Source of the DNA: Bacteroidota bacterium
Lineage (GTDB): Bacteria; Bacteroidota; Bacteroidia; Chitinophagales; Chitinophagaceae
Assembly: GCA_030706605.1 (NCBI GenBank)
Contig: JAUZOE010000013.1
Coordinates: forward strand, 21,853 to 85,852
Direction: 5' to 3'
Length of the DNA: 64,000 nucleotides
How positions within the stretch are numbered: the stretch's first letter is position 1; every line of letters starts with the position of its first letter. Positions 18,902 to 27,780 of this stretch are shown piece after piece. Both the position numbers and the translations under genes were made by a program. Under the pieces are notes generated by a model. The model made no database searches, was not told the DNA's origin, and saw nothing but the letters and a program-made list of their open reading frames with translations.

Positions 18902-19921
18902 TTAATTACTAACATAGCCTGCTACAGCTTTTATCCAAAGAGGATGATCATTCAGGCAGGGAATCATTTGGAATGATTCTCCCCCTGCTTCTAAAAAGGT
19001 TTCTTTTCCTCTTATAGCTATTTCTTCTAAAGTCTCCAGGCAGTCACTCACAAATGCAGGGCATACAATGAGTAAATTCTTAATTCCTTCTCCAGGCAAT
19101 TCTTTAAGCCTGATATCTGTAAAAGGAGTAAGCCATCCTTTTCCCAGCCGTGATTGAAAAGAAATGCTGTATTTCTCTGAAGGAATTTGTAACTCTTTTG
19201 TCACCAGTTTAGTTGTTGTAATCACCTGGTGCCTGTAGCAAGTTGAATGAGCAGGGGAATCCACTTCGCAGCAATTTTCAATTTTTAAACAATGACAACC
19301 GGTGGTATCACTTTTGCGAATGTGCCTTTCAGGAATGCCATGATAACTAAATAAAATATGATCGTAAGGCGAGTCAACGTAAGGTTTGATACTTTCTGAA
19401 AGCGATTTCAAATAATCAACATCTTTGTAAAAAGGATCTATGAAATGAAGCTTGAAAGGGTATTTATTTTTTTGATGAATTTTTTTTGCATATTCAACAC
19501 CTGTTTCATAACTGGACATTGCATAGTGTGGATAGAGAGGCAATATAATAATCTCCTCTAACAGGGGATTTATTTTTAATAAAGCATCAAAAGCGGATTT
19601 GGGAGTCGGACTTCCGTATCGCATAGCAATCTCCACAGGTTCTTCTACTTTTGCCTGCAAAGCTTTTTGCAGATGTAAAGTATTTACTATCAGGGGAGAG
19701 CCTTCTTCAGTCCAGATCGTTTGATAAGCTTCAGCAGATTTTGGCGCCCTGAAAGGAACTATAATTCCTTTTATCAATAGCGCTCTGAAAAGCCACGGGA
19801 TATCAATAACCCTTTCATCCATTAAGAATTCATTAAGGTATTTTCTTACATCCGTCACTTTAGTGGACTCAGGAGAACCAAGATTCATTAAAATAATCCC
19901 TTTTTTTGTTTTTATTGACAT
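18902..19921 (-). CDS. hemH: Ferrochelatase HemH
   Basis: Ferrochelatase inserts iron into the porphyrin at the end of haem synthesis. The 339-residue protein shows MNLGSPEST, the TIWTEEGSPL segment, the catalytic histidine H194 in FSYHGIPERHIRKSD, and an acidic ExxxE-type stretch in the C-terminal part. An inserted segment has five cysteines, C209, C211, C217, C218 and C228, in a pattern that recalls internal [2Fe-2S] ligation in some bacterial ferrochelatases. With HemF and HemJ present, the substrate should be protoporphyrin IX. The gene diverges from hemA. Confidence 0.95.
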   Translation of the reverse strand: MSIKTKKGIILMNLGSPESTKVTDVRKYLNEFLMDERVIDIPWLFRALLIKGIIVPFRAPKSAEAYQTIWTEEGSPLIVNTLHLQKALQAKVEEPVEIAMRYGSPTPKSAFDALLKINPLLEEIIILPLYPHYAMSSYETGVEYAKKIHQKNKYPFKLHFIDPFYKDVDYLKSLSESIKPYVDSPYDHILFSYHGIPERHIRKSDTTGCHCLKIENCCEVDSPAHSTCYRHQVITTTKLVTKELQIPSEKYSISFQSRLGKGWLTPFTDIRLKELPGEGIKNLLIVCPAFVSDCLETLEEIAIRGKETFLEAGGESFQMIPCLNDHPLWIKAVAGYVSN

Positions 19922-19940
19922 AATTCAAGTATAATATCCA

Positions 19941-19948
19941 CAAATGTA
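19941..19948 (-). promoter_or_regulatory. Candidate -7 box of hemH
   Basis: TACATTTG on the minus strand matches TAnnTTTG and lies about 20 bases before the hemH start codon. No clear TTTG is seen at -33, which suggests dependence on an activator; the shared motif at 19977 sits there instead. Confidence 0.5.
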
Positions 19949-19976
19949 AGCCCTACTAAAAATATATTAGCGATTG

Positions 19977-20063
19977 TTGCATAGTATTTCTATTTTATAT
20001 CAAAAACCTAATCTTAATCATCTTTCCTCCTAATTCCTATCACCTTTTTTAATGACTATGCAA
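19977..20063. promoter_or_regulatory. Paired 9-bp motif shared by the divergent hemH and hemA promoters
   Basis: ACTATGCAA occurs on the plus strand at 20055-20063 and on the minus strand at 19977-19985. Each copy points toward its own promoter and ends 25-28 bases before that promoter's -7 box. The hemA copy is embedded in a further AATGACT direct repeat (20051-20057 and 20062-20068, 11 bases apart). The symmetry suggests one regulator acting on both sides. No protein is assigned. Confidence 0.4.
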
Positions 20064-20088
20064 TGACTTTTTAGAGGGGAATATTGGA

Positions 20089-20096
20089 TATGTTTG
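20089..20096 (+). promoter_or_regulatory. Candidate -7 box of hemA
   Basis: TATGTTTG matches the Bacteroidota -7 consensus. It covers the TTG at 20094 that the ORF track uses as start, which argues that translation begins downstream, at the ATG at 20112. The leader would then be only about 10 bases. Confidence 0.5.
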
Positions 20097-20111
20097 CATC
20101 TGTTAAAACAT

Positions 20112-21338
20112 ATGATATTACCAATAGCTACATATAATAATTCTTTAGATAACTTTTGCATAGTTGGTGTAAATTATCGTAAAAGTGATATGAATATCCG
20201 GGGCAAATTTTCGCTTTCGCAGGATCAATCATTGGATTTACTCAAACAAGCTGTTTCTAAGAAAATTCCGGGATGCCTTGTTCTCTCTACCTGCAACAGG
20301 ACTGAAGTTTATGGGATTTGTAATGACCCGCATCAGCTTATTGACTTGCTTTGTAACCGTACCAATGGCCTCAAAGAGGAATTTTTGGATCATGGATATA
20401 TACATCAGGGACTTTCAGCTATTGATCATCTATTCAAAGTAGCTTCAGGGCTGGATTCTCAAATAATCGGTGATTATGAAATTCTGGCTCAGATAAAACA
20501 ATCTGCGAAAATTGCCAAGGAGAATGGTTGTATCAACAGTTTTATGGAGCGTGCGATCAACTATGCATTACAGGTTTCAAAAGAAATTAAAACTAAAACC
20601 AAAATAAGCACAGGAACCATATCTGTTTCATATGCTGCAATTGAAATAATAAAAGAAAAAATAAAAAACAGGAAAAATAAAAAAGTACTGTTGGTGGGTA
20701 CCGGAAAATTTGGCAATCATATTGCTAAAAATTTAAGGGACTATTTACCTGAATCTACTATCTCATTTACGAACAGGACTGATGAAAAGGCATTTGAACT
20801 GGCAGAACAATATGGAGCAGAATTTATTTCCTACAAAAATTTGCCTGCTGCAGCCAATGATGCCGATATTATAATTGTAAGTTCTGCTGCCGGGTCTTAT
20901 ACGGTGCATCCTTCATTCTTCATTACAGATAAATCAAGACTCATACTTGATCTTTCTGTTCCTCAAAATGTGGATCCTGCGGTGAAAAATATTGCAGGTG
21001 TTACACTTTTGAATGTGGATGAAGTATCTGTTATACTTGATGAAACTATATCAGCCAGACAGGCAGAAATACCTAAAGCATTACAAATCATTGATGACAC
21101 TTTAAATAGCCTGGAGGACTGGCATCGCCAACAGTTTAATAATCCTTTGTTACGAATTGTGAAATCACAACTTCATCAGTTGAGTGAGATTTATTTTGAA
21201 GATAATAATCACCAGGAAATAATTCATAAAACGGTTTCTTCCCTTGCGATACAACTAAAACACAAGAATGATAAGGGTTGCCAATGCATAAATGCTTTAA
21301 ATAGCTATCTTCACCTGGATTATGAAACAACCTCTTAA
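20112..21338 (+). CDS. hemA: Glutamyl-tRNA reductase HemA
   Basis: HemA reduces glutamyl-tRNA to glutamate-1-semialdehyde, the first committed step of the C5 route. I place the start at the ATG at 20112 (408 residues), because the track's TTG falls inside the -7 box. Seen are the family start IVGVNYRKSD, the nucleophile C61 in LSTCNRTEVYG, the hinge region and an NAD(P)H Rossmann segment VLLVGTGKFGNHIA, then a helical dimerisation domain. The start of hemC lies 17 bases inside its 3' end. It opens the hemACDEFBL cluster. Confidence 0.93.
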   Translation: MILPIATYNNSLDNFCIVGVNYRKSDMNIRGKFSLSQDQSLDLLKQAVSKKIPGCLVLSTCNRTEVYGICNDPHQLIDLLCNRTNGLKEEFLDHGYIHQGLSAIDHLFKVASGLDSQIIGDYEILAQIKQSAKIAKENGCINSFMERAINYALQVSKEIKTKTKISTGTISVSYAAIEIIKEKIKNRKNKKVLLVGTGKFGNHIAKNLRDYLPESTISFTNRTDEKAFELAEQYGAEFISYKNLPAAANDADIIIVSSAAGSYTVHPSFFITDKSRLILDLSVPQNVDPAVKNIAGVTLLNVDEVSVILDETISARQAEIPKALQIIDDTLNSLEDWHRQQFNNPLLRIVKSQLHQLSEIYFEDNNHQEIIHKTVSSLAIQLKHKNDKGCQCINALNSYLHLDYETTS

Positions 21339-22275
21339 GATAGGCACAAGAGAGAGTCAATTAGCAGTTTGGCAAGCCTCTCGTGTGCAAACACTCCTAA
21401 AGCAAAATCATATTGAATCAGAATTGATCTTCATCAAAAGTGAAGGTGATGTGGATACGATAACGCCACTCTATGAATTAGGTGTGCAGGGGATTTTTAC
21501 CAAAACACTGGACGCTGCGTTGTTAAATAAAAAAATAGATATTGCTGTGCATTCTATGAAAGATGTACCCACTCAATTGCCAGCAGGAATCAGGCAGGCG
21601 GCAGTATTAGAAAGAGGCACTTACAAAGATATTTTTGTGTTTAAAGGAGATAGGAAATTAATTGAAGAAGAATTGAACCCGGATTACTCATTGGCCGATA
21701 GCTCGTCATTAACAATAGCTACGAGTAGTACCCGCCGCAAGGCACAGTGGTTACATCGTTATCCCAATCATAAAATTGAGAATTTGCGCGGAAATGTAAA
21801 TACCCGCTTACGGAAAATAAGTGAGAATAATTGGAATGGGGCCATTTTTGCGGCAGCCGGACTTGAACGCATCAATCTTCGACCTGAAAATTCAATTGAT
21901 CTTGATTGGATGTTGCCAGCCCCGGCCCAGGGAGCTATAATGATCGTTTGCAGAAATGATGATAATTTTTCTTTTGGTGCCTGCCAATTGTTAAATGATG
22001 AACCGACGTCAATATGTGCAGGAATTGAACGTGATTTTTTGCGAGCTTTATTAGGTGGATGCTCTACACCAATAAGCGCTTTGGCTACTATTAAAGAAAA
22101 TACAATTATTTTTAAAGGAAATATTTGTAGCCCTGGTGGAACTAAAAAGATTGAGATTGAAAAAACGGATGTAATTCAAAGCAATAATGAATTAGGAGTG
22201 ATTGCCGCCAAAGAATTATTACAAAATGAAGATGCTCAACTAATAATTCAGCGTATACAAGATGCAAAAAAATAA
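21322..22275 (+). CDS. hemC: Porphobilinogen deaminase (hydroxymethylbilane synthase) HemC
   Basis: HemC links four porphobilinogen molecules into hydroxymethylbilane. The 317-residue protein starts KIGTRESQLAVWQA and shows AVHSMKDVPT with the catalytic Asp, the arginine-rich substrate region TSSTRRKAQW, and C247 in LLGGCSTPIS, where the dipyrromethane cofactor is attached. It overlaps hemA by 17 bases and hemD by 14 bases, so the three are probably translationally coupled. Confidence 0.97.
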   Translation: MKQPLKIGTRESQLAVWQASRVQTLLKQNHIESELIFIKSEGDVDTITPLYELGVQGIFTKTLDAALLNKKIDIAVHSMKDVPTQLPAGIRQAAVLERGTYKDIFVFKGDRKLIEEELNPDYSLADSSSLTIATSSTRRKAQWLHRYPNHKIENLRGNVNTRLRKISENNWNGAIFAAAGLERINLRPENSIDLDWMLPAPAQGAIMIVCRNDDNFSFGACQLLNDEPTSICAGIERDFLRALLGGCSTPISALATIKENTIIFKGNICSPGGTKKIEIEKTDVIQSNNELGVIAAKELLQNEDAQLIIQRIQDAKK

Positions 22276-22975
22276 AGTATACATATTGAGTACCAGACCT
22301 GTGGGTGATGAGTTGATAGCAGAAGCCGCTAAAAATAATATTGTTATTGATGAAAGTTCTTTTATTAAGATTGAAGAAATAAAAGACACATCAATTGCTG
22401 AAAAAATAAAAGAATTATCCCATCAAAACATTTCAGTAGTATTTACCAGCGCGAATGCGGCTGAAGCGGTCGGCAAACTGGTTTCAATAAAAACTTCCTG
22501 GAAGATTTTTTGTATTAGTAATGCCACAAAAAAAATTGTAACGAAGATATTTGGAGAAAAAAATATTTCAGAAACTGCGGATAGTGCAGAGCAATTAGCT
22601 GGGAAAATAATTGAAAACCCTTTAATAAAAAATATTGTGTTCTTTTGCGGTGATCAGCGAAGAGACGAATTGCCCCTGAATCTGAAAAAGAATCATGTGA
22701 ATGTTGAAGAAATAATAGTGTATAAAACTATTCAGACACCATATCTACTTGCCAGGCAATATGAGGGTATTTTATTTTTTAGCCCAAGTGCTGTTCAAAG
22801 TTTTTTTTCAAAAAATTCTATTGAAGCTAAGACCCAACTTTTTGCTATTGGCGCTACCACTGCGGGGGCTATAGCTTCTTTTACCTGTCAGCCTGTTATT
22901 GTTGCAGAAATTCCGGGAAAAGAAAATTTGGTGAACCTGGCAATAAAACATTTTAGTTTAAGCAAAATTTATTAA
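22262..22975 (+). CDS. hemD: Uroporphyrinogen-III synthase HemD
   Basis: HemD closes and inverts hydroxymethylbilane to uroporphyrinogen III. The family is very divergent. The assignment rests on length (237 residues), the two alternating alpha/beta lobes, segments VVFTSANAAEAV and GILFFSPSAVQSFF, and the C-terminal FAIGATTAGAI typical of HemD. The position between hemC and hemE supports it. A second, separate HemD-like gene is at 43292-44098; which one is the main enzyme cannot be told from sequence alone. Confidence 0.88.
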   Translation: MQKNKVYILSTRPVGDELIAEAAKNNIVIDESSFIKIEEIKDTSIAEKIKELSHQNISVVFTSANAAEAVGKLVSIKTSWKIFCISNATKKIVTKIFGEKNISETADSAEQLAGKIIENPLIKNIVFFCGDQRRDELPLNLKKNHVNVEEIIVYKTIQTPYLLARQYEGILFFSPSAVQSFFSKNSIEAKTQLFAIGATTAGAIASFTCQPVIVAEIPGKENLVNLAIKHFSLSKIY

Positions 22976-24007
22976 ATGCAATCTTTAAAGAACAATTTAT
23001 TATTAAGAGCATTAAGGCGTGAAAAAGTAGAACGTCCACCTGTGTGGATGATGCGGCAGGCGGGAAGGTATTTGCCGGATTATATGAAACTTAGAGCGAA
23101 ATATGATTTTTTTACCCGTGTGCAAACGCCAGAACTTGCGACTGAAATCACCCTCCAACCTGTTGATCAGATTGGAGTAGATGCCGCTATTATTTTTTCT
23201 GACATATTGGTCATCCCCCAGGCAATGGGTTTAGAAGTTTTAATGGAAGAAGGCAAAGGACCATTATTGCCAAAAGTGATTAGGACTCAAAAAGATGTCG
23301 ATGCACTGGAAACCGATAATGTAGAAGAGACATTAAATTATGTAACAAAGGCCCTTGCCCTCACAAAGCAGGAATTAAACGGAAGAGTTCCATTGATAGG
23401 ATTTGCAGGAGCACCCTGGACAATTTTGTGTTACATGGTGGAAGGTAAAGGAAGCAAGACGTGGGAAAAAGCAAAGCAATTTTGTTTTACACAGCCTGAG
23501 TTGGCACATCAGTTATTGCAAAGAATAACAGACACAACTATCAATTATTTAAAAGCACAATCAAAAGCAGGTGCAGATGTATTGCAGGTTTTTGACAGTT
23601 GGAGTGGCTGTTTAAGTCCCCGGGATTTTAAAATTGTTGCCCAGCCTTACCTAATTCAAATAGCCGATGCATTAAAAGATATAGCTCCTGTAATTTTATT
23701 CCCAAAAGGAAGTTGGTATTCTTTAAAAGAATTGAGCGATAGCAGTGCTTCCGGGCTTGGATTGGACTGGTGCATTTCACCTCAAATAGCAAGAGAAATG
23801 ACCGGCAATAAAATTACTTTGCAAGGAAATTTCGATCCGGCTAAATTATTATTACCGGTTGAAGAAATTAAAAAAGAGGTAACGGAAATGATCAATGCAT
23901 TTGGCGTACAGGGTTATATTGCCAACCTGGGACATGGTATTACACCCAATATTCCGGTTGAAAATGCAAAAGCATTCGTAGAGGCTGTAAAAAACTATAG
24001 TAAATAA
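22976..24007 (+). CDS. hemE: Uroporphyrinogen decarboxylase HemE
   Basis: HemE removes four carboxyl groups from uroporphyrinogen III to give coproporphyrinogen III. The 343-residue protein carries the signature [17 protein letters not shown], the [12 protein letters not shown] segment with the catalytic Asp, and [20 protein letters not shown]. The C-terminal [19 protein letters not shown] is typical. Its ATG directly follows the hemD stop codon, with no base between. Confidence 0.97.
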   Translation: MQSLKNNLLLRALRREKVERPPVWMMRQAGRYLPDYMKLRAKYDFFTRVQTPELATEITLQPVDQIGVDAAIIFSDILVIPQAMGLEVLMEEGKGPLLPKVIRTQKDVDALETDNVEETLNYVTKALALTKQELNGRVPLIGFAGAPWTILCYMVEGKGSKTWEKAKQFCFTQPELAHQLLQRITDTTINYLKAQSKAGADVLQVFDSWSGCLSPRDFKIVAQPYLIQIADALKDIAPVILFPKGSWYSLKELSDSSASGLGLDWCISPQIAREMTGNKITLQGNFDPAKLLLPVEEIKKEVTEMINAFGVQGYIANLGHGITPNIPVENAKAFVEAVKNYSK

Positions 24008-24044
24008 TATTTTTTTGCATACATGAAAAATTTTATTAAAAACT

Positions 24045-24989
24045 ATGTTGTTTAAAACCGACACAAAAGAATTCAGGGGCAGGTGGATTGAATATGTTTA
24101 TGATCTGCAGGATAAAATTTGTAATGCCTTAGCAGAAGAGGATGGCAAAAGTGTTTTCAAAACTGATGAATGGGTAAGAGGTGTTGAAGGAAAAGGAGGT
24201 GGTGGTGTAACCAGAGTAATTGAAAATGGGAACGTATTTGAAAAAGGTGGTGTAAATACTTCTGTTGTTTATGGGAAGGTTACTAATGCCATGCGTAATC
24301 AATTAAAATTAGAAGGAAGTAAATGGTTCGCGTGTGGATTATCCTTAGTGATACATCCGCTTAATCCTTTTGTTCCGACTGTTCATGCTAACTGGCGTTA
24401 TTTTGAATTATATGATGAGGAAGGGAATGTAATAGAACGGTGGTTTGGTGGTGGTACAGATCTTACTCCCTATTATTTATTTGAAGAAGATGTTAAACAT
24501 TTTCATTGCACCATTAAAAATGCAATGGATAAATTTGGAGTGGATAACTATCCAAAATATAAAAAATGGTGTGATGAATATTTTACCAATACACACCGGA
24601 ACAATGAAATGCGTGGAGTAGGGGGTGTTTTTTATGATCACCTGCGACCTGAAAATGAATCAGAAGCAGAGGAATTGCTTTCGTTTCAACAATCTGTTGG
24701 AAATATTTTTTTGGATGCGTATTTACCAATAGTAAAGAAAAGAAAAGATATATCTTTTACAGATCGAGAAGTTGAGTGGCAGGAAATAAGGCGAGGCCGT
24801 TATGTAGAATTTAATTTAATCCATGATCGTGGAACCTTGTTTGGGTTAAAAACAAATGGCCGGACAGAAAGTATTTTAATGAGCCTGCCGCCAAGAGCGA
24901 GATGGTTGTATGATTACACTCCTGAAGCAGGAAGTGCGGAATATAAATTGTTACAGGCATGTTTGCATCCTCAGAATTGGGTAGATTAA
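24045..24989 (+). CDS. hemF: Oxygen-dependent coproporphyrinogen-III oxidase HemF
   Basis: HemF converts coproporphyrinogen III to protoporphyrinogen IX using molecular oxygen. The 314-residue protein has the family blocks NPFVPTVHANWRYFE, WFGGGTDLTPYYL, RGVGGVFYDHL and the C-terminal RGRYVEFNLIHDRGTLFGL. Its presence marks an aerobic route; the radical SAM gene at 39065 is HemW-like rather than HemN. It lies 37 bases after hemE. Confidence 0.97.
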   Translation: MLFKTDTKEFRGRWIEYVYDLQDKICNALAEEDGKSVFKTDEWVRGVEGKGGGGVTRVIENGNVFEKGGVNTSVVYGKVTNAMRNQLKLEGSKWFACGLSLVIHPLNPFVPTVHANWRYFELYDEEGNVIERWFGGGTDLTPYYLFEEDVKHFHCTIKNAMDKFGVDNYPKYKKWCDEYFTNTHRNNEMRGVGGVFYDHLRPENESEAEELLSFQQSVGNIFLDAYLPIVKKRKDISFTDREVEWQEIRRGRYVEFNLIHDRGTLFGLKTNGRTESILMSLPPRARWLYDYTPEAGSAEYKLLQACLHPQNWVD

Positions 24990-25023
24990 TATCATCATTA
25001 AATTTCTAAATCAGCAATAACCT

Positions 25024-25998
25024 ATGTATTTACAAAGAAGAAACAGAATCCTTCGCCAATCACCTTCTATCAGAAGTATGGTTGCAGAGACCGTGTTGTC
25101 TGCCAATGATTTTATTGCACCCTTATTTATAGACGAAGGGAAAAATATAGAATTCGAAATTCCGTCAATGCCCGGCTACTATCGCCGTTCTTTAGATGGC
25201 ACGCTTATAGAAATAAAAGAATTGTGGAGTCTTGGAATAAAAAGTGTTTTACTATTTATCAAAGCCCCGGATGAATTAAAAGACAATACAGGAAAAGAAG
25301 CCTGGAATGATGATGGATTAATGCAACGCAGTATCAAAGCTATTAAGAATGCTGTGCCTGAAATGGTGGTGATGACAGATGTTGCATTGGATCCCTATTC
25401 ATCTTTCGGGCATGATGGCATCGTCGAAAATGGTGAAATAGTGAATGATCCAACTGTAGAAGCATTAGTAAGAATGAGCTTGAGCCATGCAAAAGCAGGA
25501 GCAGATTTTGTGGCTCCCAGCGATATGATGGACGGCCGGATCGGAGCTATTCGTGAAGCACTGGAACAAAATAATTTTACTAAAACCGGCATTATGGCTT
25601 ATAGCGCAAAATATGCTTCCTGTTTTTATGGGCCATTCAGAGATGCTCTGGATTCTTCCCCTGGGTTTGGTGATAAAAAAACCTATCAAATGGATTATGC
25701 AAACCGGTTAGAAGCGATAAAAGAGGCTGAGATCGATGAAGACGAAGGTGCTGATATCATTATGGTAAAACCGGCAATGGCTTATCTTGATATAATACGT
25801 GAAGTTAAAAACAGTGTAAGCCTTCCTGTAAGTGCCTATCATGTAAGTGGAGAATATGCTATGATAAAAGCAGCAGCAAAAATGGGCTGGCTTAATGAAG
25901 ATAAAGCAGTACTTGAAAGCCTTACTTCTATAAAAAGAGCCGGAGCAGATTTAATAGCTACTTATTTTGCAAAAGATGCTGTAAAATTATTATCATAA
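25024..25998 (+). CDS. hemB: Delta-aminolevulinic acid dehydratase (porphobilinogen synthase) HemB
   Basis: HemB condenses two 5-aminolevulinate molecules to porphobilinogen. In the 324-residue protein the Schiff-base lysines are in [17 protein letters not shown] and [11 protein letters not shown]. The metal-site segment reads [14 protein letters not shown], with aspartates where zinc enzymes have cysteines, so this should be a zinc-independent, magnesium-type enzyme. It follows hemF by 34 bases. Confidence 0.97.
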   Translation: MYLQRRNRILRQSPSIRSMVAETVLSANDFIAPLFIDEGKNIEFEIPSMPGYYRRSLDGTLIEIKELWSLGIKSVLLFIKAPDELKDNTGKEAWNDDGLMQRSIKAIKNAVPEMVVMTDVALDPYSSFGHDGIVENGEIVNDPTVEALVRMSLSHAKAGADFVAPSDMMDGRIGAIREALEQNNFTKTGIMAYSAKYASCFYGPFRDALDSSPGFGDKKTYQMDYANRLEAIKEAEIDEDEGADIIMVKPAMAYLDIIREVKNSVSLPVSAYHVSGEYAMIKAAAKMGWLNEDKAVLESLTSIKRAGADLIATYFAKDAVKLLS

Positions 25999-26044
25999 AT
26001 TAATTTCAACATCTCTGGTTTTCCCTAATTCAAAATCAACAATT

Positions 26045-27325
26045 ATGAACATACATAATAGTGAATTGCTTTTTTCCCGCGCACAGCAATCAATTCCCGG
26101 TGGAGTAAATTCTCCGGTGAGAGCATTTAAAAGTGTAGGTGGCAATCCTTTATTCATGAAGTCTGCAAAGGGTGCATACCTTTTTGATGAAGATGGAAAC
26201 AGCTATATAGATTATATTAATTCGTGGGGGCCAATGATTCTGGGTCACGCATTTGAACCGGTAGTAAATGCCATAAAAGAAAAGGTTGCCAATTCAACTT
26301 CGTTTGGAGCTCCTACCCGACTGGAAGTTGAAATGGCGGAACTCATAAAAAGTATGGCGCCTAATGTAGATCTCATTCGTATGGTAAGCAGCGGTACTGA
26401 GGCGTGCATGAGTGCAGTGCGTTTGGCAAGAGGATATACAGGAAGGAATAAAATTATAAAATTTGAAGGTTGTTATCATGGGCATGCGGATTGTTTTTTA
26501 GTGAAAGCAGGAAGTGGAATAGCAACCTTAAATATTCAAACAGTTCCCGGGGTAACAGCAGGTGTTGCTAATGATACGCTTACTGCTCCTTATAATAACC
26601 TGACTGCGGTAGAAAAATTAGCAGCGGAAAATAAAGGACAAATAGCAGCAATTATTATAGAACCTATCGTTGGCAACATGGGCTGTATTCTTCCCCAGCC
26701 AGGTTTCCTGGAGGGATTACGTAAATTATGTGATGAAGAAAAAATTGTCTTCATTTTTGATGAAGTAATGACGGGTTTCCGGTTAGCACCGGGAGGTGCC
26801 CAGGAAAAATTAAAAATTAATGCAGACCTGGTCACTTACGGAAAAGTAATTGGCGGCGGCTTACCTGTTGGTGCATTTGGTGGTAAAAAAGAAATTATGC
26901 AACATATCGCCCCTTTGGGAAATGTTTACCAGGCTGGCACATTAAGCGGAAATCCAATTGCAATGATTGCCGGTTTTACTCTCCTCAATGAATTAAAAAA
27001 TAATCCATCTATTTATTCAGAACTTGAGAAAAAAGGAGCTACTCTTGAAAAGGGATTACGTGAAATTTTAGAGTACAAAAAAATTCCACATCAGATTAAC
27101 CGCATGGGAAGTATGATGAGTCTCCATTTTTGCGATCATGAAGTTGTAGATTTTGAATCTGCTTCAAATGCTGATATTGCTTTGTTTAATAAATTATTTC
27201 ATCATCTTCTTGAAAATGGAATTTATCTTCCGCCTTCAGGCTATGAAAGTTGGTTCCTCAGTAATGCGTTAAGTTCTGGAGATATAGAAAAAACTATTAA
27301 TGCATTCAAAAATTTTGCTTTTTAA
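26045..27325 (+). CDS. hemL: Glutamate-1-semialdehyde 2,1-aminomutase HemL
   Basis: HemL is the PLP enzyme that turns glutamate-1-semialdehyde into 5-aminolevulinate, completing the C5 route begun by HemA. The 426-residue class III aminotransferase starts with [13 protein letters not shown] and has [36 protein letters not shown], and the PLP lysine in [18 protein letters not shown]. The last gene of the hem cluster, 46 bases after hemB. A small inverted repeat lies downstream but has no T-run on this strand. Confidence 0.97.
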   Translation: MNIHNSELLFSRAQQSIPGGVNSPVRAFKSVGGNPLFMKSAKGAYLFDEDGNSYIDYINSWGPMILGHAFEPVVNAIKEKVANSTSFGAPTRLEVEMAELIKSMAPNVDLIRMVSSGTEACMSAVRLARGYTGRNKIIKFEGCYHGHADCFLVKAGSGIATLNIQTVPGVTAGVANDTLTAPYNNLTAVEKLAAENKGQIAAIIIEPIVGNMGCILPQPGFLEGLRKLCDEEKIVFIFDEVMTGFRLAPGGAQEKLKINADLVTYGKVIGGGLPVGAFGGKKEIMQHIAPLGNVYQAGTLSGNPIAMIAGFTLLNELKNNPSIYSELEKKGATLEKGLREILEYKKIPHQINRMGSMMSLHFCDHEVVDFESASNADIALFNKLFHHLLENGIYLPPSGYESWFLSNALSSGDIEKTINAFKNFAF

Positions 27326-27780
27326 TTCCACTTACACAATTCTATCATTAGGAAAAATGATAAAAAAAGAAAGCGAAGAATTACATCTCCACCTTCAACG
27401 GAACCTTTTAACTGCAAGTATCTGATTGGTATATAAAAAATATCCTACTCTTCAGTAAAGTAATTTAAAAATTAAATCAGTGTTTTTCATTCTTGCAACG
27501 GCCAATATATTCATTTATGAATATTATTGAATATAGGTTCTGCTTACTATTATAAATTTTATGCCAAATCATTTTTTTTGTGAATAAATAATTGGGTTTT
27601 TGTGATTGATTGGTATTTATTTAACATATTTAAAAATAAATTGAATCAAAAGAACAAAAGCAGGTGACCCGTTTGGTGCAACATTTAATTAAAAGATAAT
27701 TATGATAACCCATCCGAAAGTAAATTAGCGCATAAAATCAGTACCTTTGCCTCCTTTTTTAGTTGAAGGTTTAATATAAA
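27326..27780. other. Intergenic region hemL-ileS (455 bases)
   Basis: There is no ORF of note and no RNA gene. It holds a 7-bp inverted repeat (TATCATT 27343-27349, AATGATA 27356-27362) followed on the plus strand by A residues, so it is not a plus-strand terminator. A -7 box for ileS lies at the end. I see no T-box or riboswitch fold. Confidence 0.6.
27742..27749 (+). promoter_or_regulatory. Candidate -7 box of ileS
   Basis: TACCTTTG matches TAnnTTTG and lies 31 bases before the ileS ATG. The expected TTTG at -33 is not evident. Confidence 0.45.

Noticed and set aside
20094-20111. TTG start of hemA in the ORF track
   Set aside because: It falls within a TAnnTTTG -7 box, so it would not be in the transcript.
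27343-27362. Inverted repeat after hemL as a terminator
   Set aside because: On the plus strand it is followed by A residues, not T, so it does not fit intrinsic termination of the hem operon.
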